Source: Anaerolineaceae bacterium (lineage in GTDB: Bacteria > Chloroflexota > Anaerolineae > Anaerolineales > Anaerolineaceae). Taken from it: a stretch of DNA of 21,445 nt. Under the pieces are notes generated by a model. That model saw only the letters and a list, made by a program, of their open reading frames with translations, was not told where the DNA came from and searched no databases. The DNA is taken from assembly GCA_014860845.1 (NCBI GenBank), contig JACZIY010000440.1, forward strand, positions 1-21,445. The letters are read 5' to 3'. Position 1 is the first letter of the stretch; every line of letters begins with the position of its first letter. Below are positions 15,670-21,445 of this stretch, in pieces. The translations under genes and the position numbers were made by a program.

Positions 15670-15945
15670 ACGGAGGAAAGTAGTACGGCGTAAATTGACA
15701 GGAAAGCCAGGGCATAGACTGAAACCCTCGCGCAATGGAAACCGTAGGAAGTTCCCTCTCGAGCTGCTCTGGTGAACGTTCAAATGAACCATTAGTCAGA
15801 GCCGGACAGCCACCGTTAACAGGCAACCTGATCGCACGATCACAATCGTAGCCGTCGGGGATGAGTGCACCAGTAATGGTGAATGTGGGTGGTACCACGG
15901 GTAGATTTCGCCCGTCCCTTTATCAGGGGCGGGTTTATTTTTTTT
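15670..15945 (+). promoter_or_regulatory. T-box riboswitch, tRNA-Phe responsive, controlling pheST
   Basis: The leader RNA senses uncharged tRNA-Phe. Stem I: GAGG (15673-15676) pairs with CCTC (15755-15758); AGTA (15679-15682) faces GAA (15748-15750) as in the T-box loop-E motif; TACGG (15684-15688) pairs with CCGTA (15742-15746). One base after GAA comes TTC (15752-15754), a Phe specifier, with the same GAA-N-codon spacing as in glyQS leaders. Stem III is CACCA-GTAA-TGGTG (15868-15881). The T-box bulge TGGTACC is at 15890-15896; its UGGU complements ACCA, the 3' end expected for tRNA-Phe. Antiterminator: GGG 15887-15889 with CCC 15916-15918, and ACGGG 15897-15901 with CCCGT 15911-15915. With charged tRNA the competing terminator forms instead. 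The compact stem I is a little short for the class. Confidence 0.93.
15911..15945 (+). terminator. T-box intrinsic terminator (attenuator)
   Basis: CCCGTCCCT (15911-15919) pairs with AGGGGCGGG (15925-15933), nine pairs with one G-U, loop TTATC, then TTTATTTTTTTT (15934-15945). The 5' arm is the same sequence used by the antiterminator, so the two folds exclude each other. Confidence 0.9.
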
Positions 15946-15957
15946 ACAGGAGGTTAC

Positions 15958-17001
15958 ATGTCAGAAAAACCAATCATCCTTGAAGCACTGGAGCAAACCA
16001 GGCAAAAAGCCTTAATGTTACTGGCAGAAATCCAGGATGAAGAACCATTGCAAGCGTGGAAGCGTGAATATCTGGGTAAATCTTCCGTCGTCATGTCTGC
16101 ATTCAGTAGTATTGGTCAACAATCCAAAGAATTCCGGCCATTGGTTGGTCAGGTAGCCAATCAGGTCAAACAGGCTTTGGAAGCAGCCCTGGAAGAACGT
16201 GCCAAAATCGTCACAGAAGCAGCCCTGACCCGCAAGATCGCGGATGAACGGGTGGATGTCACCTTACCAGGCAGGCAGCCAATATCCGGAGGATTGCATC
16301 CTCAAACGTTAGTTCTGCGCCGGATTTTTGCGATTTTTGCAGAGATGGGTTTTCAGGTCTATCGTTCTCGTGATGTTGAAAGCGATGAACATAACTTTGA
16401 GTTACTGAACATCCCGGCGCATCACCCCGCCCGTGATATGTGGGACACCTTTCACGTTGACCAACCAGGTGTCGTCTTGCGTACACACACCTCACCAGGA
16501 CAAATTCGTGTCATGCGTGAGCAGGCACCCAACCCTATTCGGGTCATCCTGCCGGGTATGTGTTACCGCTACGAGCAGATCAGTTCCCGCTCTGAGATCC
16601 AATTTAACCAGGTGGAAGTTCTGGCAGTCGGTAAGAATATCACCTTCGGCGATATGAAAGGCACACTCAACGGGTTCGTGCGACGATTGTTCAACGCGGA
16701 TGTGCGTACCCGCTTACGCCCATCCTATTTTCCCTTCACGGAACCCAGTGCTGAAATGGATGTGGAATGTTTTGTGTGTGGCGGCAAAGGTTGTTCGGTC
16801 TGTAAAGGCAGCGGATGGCTTGAGATCATGGGATGTGGTATCGTGCACCCAACTGTACTGAAGAATGGTGGTTATGATCCCGAGGTCTATTCCGGATTCG
16901 CAGCAGGGATGGGACCTGAACGAATCAGCATGCTATTGCATAAAATCGAAGATATCCGCTACTTCTGGGGTAATGATGCCCGTTTCCTGGAGCAGTTCTA
17001 A
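15958..17001 (+). CDS. pheS: Phenylalanine--tRNA ligase alpha subunit
   Basis: Catalytic subunit of the (alpha-beta)2 enzyme that charges tRNA-Phe; 347 residues, normal length. The start chosen is MSEKPIILEAL, with AGGAGG at 15948-15953 just after the attenuator; a longer frame beginning at 15883 would lie inside the T-box and is rejected. An N-terminal coiled-coil tRNA-binding arm covers about residues 1-85. The class II catalytic domain shows GGLHPQTLV, the motif-2-like FHVDQPGVVLRTHTSPGQIRVM and the motif-3 end GFAAGMGPERISML. A CxxCGGKGCxxCxGSGW cluster (Cys271, 274, 279, 282) is a zinc-knuckle-like insert seen in many bacterial PheS. Cotranscribed with pheT, 52 bases downstream. Confidence 0.97.
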   Translation: MSEKPIILEALEQTRQKALMLLAEIQDEEPLQAWKREYLGKSSVVMSAFSSIGQQSKEFRPLVGQVANQVKQALEAALEERAKIVTEAALTRKIADERVDVTLPGRQPISGGLHPQTLVLRRIFAIFAEMGFQVYRSRDVESDEHNFELLNIPAHHPARDMWDTFHVDQPGVVLRTHTSPGQIRVMREQAPNPIRVILPGMCYRYEQISSRSEIQFNQVEVLAVGKNITFGDMKGTLNGFVRRLFNADVRTRLRPSYFPFTEPSAEMDVECFVCGGKGCSVCKGSGWLEIMGCGIVHPTVLKNGGYDPEVYSGFAAGMGPERISMLLHKIEDIRYFWGNDARFLEQF

Positions 17002-17053
17002 CCATGAAAACACTATTATTGAAACAAGAAAATATCAAGGAGGTAAACAACCA

Positions 17054-19591
17054 ATGAGAATCCCTCTTTCCTGGCTTAAAGATTATATCGATATCGACCT
17101 CTCTCTGGAGGAATTAGCGCGTACATTGACCATGCTGGGTCTTGAAGTCGAAGAGATCAACGCGATTGGTTTACCTCTACCTGAAAACACCAGCCGTCAG
17201 GAATTCAAATTCACGGGACTCGCCTGGGATCCTGAGAAATTTATCGTTGCGCAGATTACCGAGGTTATGCCCCACCCGGATGCTGACCGCCTGACCCTGT
17301 GCCGTCTGAATGATGGAACCCAGGAAATGGTTGTCCTCACCGGAGCGCCTAATCTCTTCCCATATAAGGGGTTGGGCACGTTGGATCAACCTTTGAAAGT
17401 AGCTTATGCACGGGAAGGTGCTATTCTTTATGATGGGCACAAACCGGGTTATGAGCTGACCAAATTGAAGCGCACTAAAATACGTGGGGTGGATTCATTT
17501 TCTATGGTTTGTTCTGAAAAAGAGTTGGGCATATCGGACGAACATGAAGGTGTCATCATTCTGGATCCGGATGCACCCACCGGCACCCCACTGGTGGATT
17601 ATATGGGCGATGCTGTCTTTGAGGTGTCCATCCTGCCGAATATGATCCGTGATGCCAGCCTCGTCGGAGTGGCCCGTGAGCTTTCGGCTGTGACAGGAAA
17701 ACCTTTGAAAATTCCCAGTCGTAAAGTCGCATCAACCGGTCCCAAGATTGATGATCTGGCTGCTATTGATATTATTGACCCCAACCTCAATCCTCGCTTT
17801 GTGTTAGGTTTGGTGCAGGGTTTAGAACCAAAACCCAGTCCTTATTGGGTGCAACGCCGTTTACGATTGGCAGGTATGCGCCCGATTAATTCCATTGTAG
17901 ACGCCACCAATTATGTTATGCTCGAGACCGGTGAACCTTTACATGCTTTCGATTACGATGTGCTCGTCCAACGGGCGGGTGGAAAAGCTCCTACTATTAT
18001 CACTCGTGCAGCGAACCCTGGTGAAAACCTGACCACACTCGATGATGTGGAACGAAAATTAGATCAACATACCATTCTGGTGTGTGATACCACGGGACCA
18101 CTTTCCCTGGCAGGGATTATGGGTGGTTTAGAGAGCGAAGTCACCAAGACGACCCGGAATGTGTTACTGGAAGGTGCCAGTTGGAATTTCATCAATGTCC
18201 GCCGCACATCATCCAGGCTGCACCTCAACTCCGAAGCTGGTTACCGTTTCGGTCGCGGCGTTCACCCTGCGATAGCGTCCTGGGCTGTTGATCTGGGTCT
18301 GGAACGCATGGCAGCCTGGAGCGGTGGAACCATTGCACAAGGTTTGGTGGACAACTACCCACAACCACCGTTTGACCCATTGGTAAGCATCAGTGTGCAG
18401 GATGTTGAACGAAAATTGGGTGTAACCATCCCAGCACAACAAATCGCCGTGATCCTGACTCGGCTGGAATTTGTTTGCAAAGTCGATGGGGACACAGTTC
18501 ACGCACAAACCCCACCACATCGCCTGGATATTGGAGAAGGTGTCATTGGCAAAGCTGATCTCATGGAAGAGATTGCCCGCATTTACAGTTACAACAACAT
18601 TCCCGAAACCAATCTTGCAGATGAATTACCACCTCAACGAAATAATCTGGAATTAGCCAATGAAGAAAAGATCAAGGATATCCTGGCTGGATTAGGGTTG
18701 CAGGAAGTTATCACCTATCGGCTCACTTCCATTGAGAGAGAAACGCGCGCTTATTTGCAGGGTCAGGCAATGGATCCCGAAAACTACGTGCGCTTACTCA
18801 ATCCTATCGCTCCAGAACGTTCTGTCATGCGCCAGAGTCTTTTAGCTTCGGTTTTAGAGGTTCTTGAAAAAAATTCGCGCATTCGTGAACGCCTGGCCTT
18901 CTTTGAAATTGGCTCGCTGTTTATTCAGGAAAAAGAAAATAGCCTGCCGGTTGAACCACGCAAACTGGTGATCGGAATGAGCGGAAAAAGAACCATCCCA
19001 ACCTGGAACCAGGAGGACACCGGCAACCTGGATTTCTATGATCTTAAGGGTTTTTTGGGAAGCCTGCTGGAAAAATTGCATTTACAGTCAGTTTCATATA
19101 AGCCAACTGAACATCATTCAATGCATCCCGGGAAAACAGCTCAAATAATGGTGGGGCAGACCCCGATAGGTGTTCTTGGAGAATTACATCCACGTGTGAA
19201 GCAGAACTACGACTTCTTAACACCGGCTGTATATGTTGCAGAAATTGATCTGGAAGCCCTGTTACCCTTCATCCCCTTGCGCTTCGAATCCCAACCTGTT
19301 TCGGTCTTCCCACCGGTATTGGAAGACATTGCCATCATAGTGGAAGAGGCTATCCCCGCTGATAAGGTGGAAGCACTTATCCGCCAGACTGGTGGCAAAC
19401 TACTGGCCGATGTAAGGCTCTTTGATGTTTATCGTGGAGATCGCATCGGAGCTGGCAAGAAAAGTCTGGCGTACAGCATGACCTACCAGGCACAGGATCA
19501 CACCATTGAGTCCGGTGAATCCACCGCTTTACGCAACAAGATCGTCCGCCGACTGGAAAGAGAATTAGGCGCGGTCTTACGTGATAATTAG
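17054..19591 (+). CDS. pheT: Phenylalanine--tRNA ligase beta subunit
   Basis: 845 residues, slightly longer than the common ~800. Start MRIPLSWLKDYIDI is the family's typical N-terminus, with AAGGAGGT (17037-17044) nine bases before the ATG; an upstream in-frame extension to 16865 would overlap pheS and is not credible. Domains in order: an N-terminal strand-helix region; an OB-fold tRNA-binding module (about residues 50-170: FIVAQITEVMPHPDADRLTLCRL); the B3/B4 editing region that removes mischarged Tyr (about 240-430, with ATNYVMLETGEPLHAFD); the B5 domain (about 435-510); a class II-like non-catalytic core (about 535-740); and the C-terminal FDX-ACB domain (last ~95 residues, from SVFPPVLEDIAI) that binds the tRNA anticodon. 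No defects were seen. Controlled by the upstream T-box. Confidence 0.97.
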   Translation: MRIPLSWLKDYIDIDLSLEELARTLTMLGLEVEEINAIGLPLPENTSRQEFKFTGLAWDPEKFIVAQITEVMPHPDADRLTLCRLNDGTQEMVVLTGAPNLFPYKGLGTLDQPLKVAYAREGAILYDGHKPGYELTKLKRTKIRGVDSFSMVCSEKELGISDEHEGVIILDPDAPTGTPLVDYMGDAVFEVSILPNMIRDASLVGVARELSAVTGKPLKIPSRKVASTGPKIDDLAAIDIIDPNLNPRFVLGLVQGLEPKPSPYWVQRRLRLAGMRPINSIVDATNYVMLETGEPLHAFDYDVLVQRAGGKAPTIITRAANPGENLTTLDDVERKLDQHTILVCDTTGPLSLAGIMGGLESEVTKTTRNVLLEGASWNFINVRRTSSRLHLNSEAGYRFGRGVHPAIASWAVDLGLERMAAWSGGTIAQGLVDNYPQPPFDPLVSISVQDVERKLGVTIPAQQIAVILTRLEFVCKVDGDTVHAQTPPHRLDIGEGVIGKADLMEEIARIYSYNNIPETNLADELPPQRNNLELANEEKIKDILAGLGLQEVITYRLTSIERETRAYLQGQAMDPENYVRLLNPIAPERSVMRQSLLASVLEVLEKNSRIRERLAFFEIGSLFIQEKENSLPVEPRKLVIGMSGKRTIPTWNQEDTGNLDFYDLKGFLGSLLEKLHLQSVSYKPTEHHSMHPGKTAQIMVGQTPIGVLGELHPRVKQNYDFLTPAVYVAEIDLEALLPFIPLRFESQPVSVFPPVLEDIAIIVEEAIPADKVEALIRQTGGKLLADVRLFDVYRGDRIGAGKKSLAYSMTYQAQDHTIESGESTALRNKIVRRLERELGAVLRDN

Positions 19592-19609
19592 GTACTGGTA
19601 AAGTTTATA

Positions 19610-19655
19610 AAGACCCAGAGGTAAAAAAATTCACCCTCTGGGTCTTATTTTTTTT
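19610..19655 (+). terminator. Rho-independent terminator after pheT
   Basis: AAGACCCAGAGG (19610-19621) pairs perfectly over 12 bp with CCTCTGGGTCTT (19635-19646); the loop is 13 bases and A rich; ATTTTTTTTT follows. Strong and well placed, 18 bases after the pheT stop. Confidence 0.9.
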
Positions 19656-19719
19656 TATCCAGTCTAAAAAATTTCCAAATTGGATAATTTGATCCAAATC
19701 TGTCATCCCCATTTTTCCT

Positions 19720-19788
19720 ACCAGCTACCAGCCATCAGCCATCAGCCACGAAGTACCCGAGCAATGCGAGTGGTATCAGCCATCAGCT
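19720..19788. repeat. Heptamer repeats (consensus ATCAGCC) with a 27-base insert
   Basis: Four units in a row, ACCAGCT, ACCAGCC, ATCAGCC, ATCAGCC (19720-19747), then 27 unrelated bases (19748-19774, containing ACCCGAGCAATGCGAGTGGT), then two more units ATCAGCC, ATCAGCT (19775-19788). The spacing is exactly 7 within each block. The insert is partly self-complementary. Short heptamer arrays of this kind occur between genes in several bacterial groups; here the copy number is low. No ORF passes through. Confidence 0.75.
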
Positions 19789-19804
19789 AAATTCTACTTC
19801 TCCT

Positions 19805-19832
19805 TTGGAATGTAACCAAAATCTACTATAAT
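19805..19832 (+). promoter_or_regulatory. Promoter of the solute-binding lipoprotein gene
   Basis: TTGGAA (19805-19810), a 16-base spacer and a perfect TATAAT (19827-19832). The expected start is near 19839-19841, which coincides with an ATG at 19841, so either the gene is leaderless or its true start is further in. Confidence 0.65.
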
Positions 19833-19882
19833 TCGAGAACATGTCATATCCTTCCTGTTCAGGGTCTGATAAATACAAATTT

Positions 19883-21337
19883 ATGAAAACCTGCATGAAA
19901 AAATCACCGACAACCACAATAATGCTTACTTTAATACTTCTATTGATTCTTTCTGGTTGTCAACCAAAAAATCCAGGTGCGGTTGAACCAACAGCTTCTG
20001 CTACGATTCAAAAAACTGCCACCCGCACCCCAACCAAAATACCTACATCATCCCCCACCAATACGCCCACCCCATCCTGGTTGGTTCCGTTAACCGAATT
20101 GGAAGAGGTCGAACTACGCTTCACTCACCCATGGACAGGAGACATCGCCCGCACCATCGCTAAACTGGTGGATGATTTCAACCAGGCCAATGAATATAGT
20201 ATTTTTGTAAAAGTCCTTGCTCCCGGCAGTGCCCAACAGGTCTTTCAACAAAGTGAAGCTGCCTTACGGGATGGAAAGGGACCCAATGTGGTCATCGCCC
20301 CCACAGAAGAATTAGCCTACTGGCACAAAATGGGTAGTCTGTTTCCCCTGGATGGCTATCTTAATGACTTCCAATATGGTCTTAATTCTGACCTGATGGA
20401 TGACTTCATTCCCCTCTTTTGGGAACAGGATGTCCTGGATGGGCAACGACTGGGAATCCCGATTTCACGCAATGCAAATTTTCTGGTACAGAATATCAGC
20501 TGGTCAAAAGAGTTGGGTTTTGATATTCCTGCCATGACACCGCAGCTCTTCCGTAATCAAACCTGTAAAGCCAGAGATGAGCTTCTGAATGACACTGACT
20601 GGATGAACAATGGTATGGGAGGGTGGATTGTCATGCAAGATGAATATACCATCCTCAGTTGGCTAAACGCCTTTCAATTGGTGGAATTTCCAAACAGTGA
20701 AACACCTTATGCCTTTGACCAACCTGCCACATTGGATGGCTTCACCTTTTTACGCGAGATTTTTGATGAAGATTGTTCCTGGAATGCCAGAAACCCGACC
20801 CATTATGAATACTTTGCTAACCGCCAGGCACTTTACATCAGCGCAGATGTTTATGACCTGGAACCACTCCAGAAAACTTTTGCATTATTGGAAAGTGTAG
20901 ACCAGTGGCAGGTTACACCATATCCGCAGCGGCAGGCGAAACCGGAATTAATCACCCATGGCGATTCCATTGGAATCCTAAAATCGGATCCAGCCCAGGA
21001 GTTGGCATCCTGGTTGTTCATCCGCTGGTTATCCCAGCCAGAACAGCAAATCCAGCTGGCACAAGTGAATCCCGGATTGCCCGTCAGCCGTTCCATCCTT
21101 GATCAAATCAAAAGTGAGCGAAGTGAACAATGGAACCAGGTAATCGATTTATTGGAAGATGCCCGACCTGCTCCACGAACGGCTGAGTGGCGTGTTGCCC
21201 GTTTTGTGTTACAGGATGCAGCCTACCAGATCTACCTGGGAAACATTACCCCCGTTCAATTTCCCCAGATCATTGGCTTGCTGGATACCATCATCGCCGA
21301 TATCAGCCAACAACCCGCTTCACTTGCCTGGGAATAA
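19883..21337 (+). CDS. Extracellular solute-binding lipoprotein, family 1 (ABC sugar-binding type)
   Basis: About 484 residues from this start. The signal peptide MKTCMKKSPTTTIMLTLILLLILSGC gives a lipidated Cys at residue 26, followed by a Thr/Pro-rich linker (about residues 45-63) that holds the domain away from the membrane. The mature part (ELRFTHPWTGDIARTIAKLVDDFNQANEYSIFVKV ... GPNVVIAPTEELAYWHKMGSLFPLDGYL) matches family 1 binding proteins for sugars and oligosaccharides. An in-frame ATG at 19841 would add 14 residues and a long N-region; 19895 is also possible. No Shine-Dalgarno sequence is clear for any of them. No permease or ATPase gene lies beside it here, so it is an orphan or uses components encoded elsewhere. 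Ligand unknown. Confidence 0.88.
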   Translation: MKTCMKKSPTTTIMLTLILLLILSGCQPKNPGAVEPTASATIQKTATRTPTKIPTSSPTNTPTPSWLVPLTELEEVELRFTHPWTGDIARTIAKLVDDFNQANEYSIFVKVLAPGSAQQVFQQSEAALRDGKGPNVVIAPTEELAYWHKMGSLFPLDGYLNDFQYGLNSDLMDDFIPLFWEQDVLDGQRLGIPISRNANFLVQNISWSKELGFDIPAMTPQLFRNQTCKARDELLNDTDWMNNGMGGWIVMQDEYTILSWLNAFQLVEFPNSETPYAFDQPATLDGFTFLREIFDEDCSWNARNPTHYEYFANRQALYISADVYDLEPLQKTFALLESVDQWQVTPYPQRQAKPELITHGDSIGILKSDPAQELASWLFIRWLSQPEQQIQLAQVNPGLPVSRSILDQIKSERSEQWNQVIDLLEDARPAPRTAEWRVARFVLQDAAYQIYLGNITPVQFPQIIGLLDTIIADISQQPASLAWE

Positions 21338-21338
21338 A

Positions 21339-21359
21339 AAACGCCGTATTCCGGCGTTT
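21339..21359. terminator. Hairpin terminator between convergent lipoprotein gene and tRNA-Cys
   Basis: AAACGCCG (21339-21346) pairs with CGGCGTTT (21352-21359), loop TATTC. Read on the minus strand the stem is followed by a run of T (TTTTTTATT), giving a good terminator for the tRNA; on the plus strand the T-tract is only TTTCTAA, so it also closes the lipoprotein gene less efficiently. Confidence 0.8.
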
Positions 21360-21384
21360 CTAATGGATCGAAGTACTTTCTAAG

Positions 21385-21445
21385 AGGCGACGACGAGACT
21401 CGAACTCGTGATGAGGGTTTTGCAGACCCTTGCCTTGCCAACTTG
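21385..21445 (-). tRNA. tRNA-Cys (GCA), 5' end outside window
   Basis: Read on the minus strand: D-arm remainder CAAGTTGGCAAG, anticodon stem AGGGT/ACCCT around loop CTGCAAA with anticodon GCA (plus-strand TGC at 21421-21423), a short variable loop, T-arm ACGAG-TTCGAGT-CTCGT, and acceptor 3' strand CGTCGCC followed by discriminator T, the base expected for tRNA-Cys. CCA is not encoded (the next bases are CTTA), so it must be added by the CCA-adding enzyme. Roughly the first dozen bases lie beyond the right edge. Confidence 0.93.

Noticed and set aside
15883..15957. N-terminal extension of pheS
   Set aside because: It would start inside the T-box bulge region and read through the attenuator; the ATG at 15958 has AGGAGG and the normal PheS N-terminus.
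16865..17053. 63-residue N-terminal extension of pheT
   Set aside because: It overlaps the pheS 3' end in another frame; the ATG at 17054 has AAGGAGGT and the standard PheT N-terminus.
19720..19788. CRISPR array
   Set aside because: Repeat units are only 7 bases, there is one interrupting segment rather than regular unique spacers, and no cas gene is near.

Overview
The window reads as ordinary chromosome from a free-living, probably anaerobic or facultative bacterium, most likely Chloroflexota (Anaerolineae-like). This assignment is inference from several signs: lipoproteins followed by Thr/Pro-rich linkers, a T-box in front of pheST, a sdhCDAB operon with two related anchor subunits, and a SNF2 helicase/SWIM pair. 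G+C is moderate. No phage, transposase, CRISPR array or integrase was found.

Layout. Bases 1-4046 (minus strand) carry an ABC importer of the sulfonate/nitrate/NMT1 type (lipoprotein, ATPase, permease), then a DUF4180 protein and a cysteine desulfurase cut by the window edge. A divergent promoter region (4047-4227) separates these from a plus-strand sdhC-sdhD-sdhA-sdhB operon (4228-7601). Next come a small dimeric alpha/beta-barrel (ABM-like) protein (7704-7997) and a 430-base gap with a promoter-like signal, a possible 37-codon ORF and hairpins. A large SNF2-family helicase and a SWIM zinc-finger protein follow as a two-gene operon (8428-12714), closed by a terminator.

Bases 12840-15559 hold a self-contained four-gene operon: a six-helix membrane protein of unknown function, a small winged-helix regulator, an ABC ATPase and an ABC-2 type permease. 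It has a good promoter and a perfect 16-bp palindrome between the promoter and the first gene, a candidate operator for the operon's own regulator.

Bases 15607-19646 are pheS-pheT under a T-box riboswitch. The specifier UUC, the stem III hairpin, the UGGU acceptor-binding bulge, the antiterminator and the competing terminator can all be placed. A gap with short heptamer repeats follows, then an orphan solute-binding lipoprotein (19883-21337), a hairpin that works best as a terminator for the opposite strand, and the 3' part of a minus-strand tRNA-Cys(GCA) running off the right edge.

Most of the content is central metabolism and housekeeping: Fe-S and sulfur supply, the TCA cycle and respiratory chain, and tRNA charging. 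The parts least explained by known biology are the regulator/membrane-protein/ABC exporter operon with its palindrome, the low-complexity N terminus of the SWIM protein, and the 7998-8427 intergenic region.
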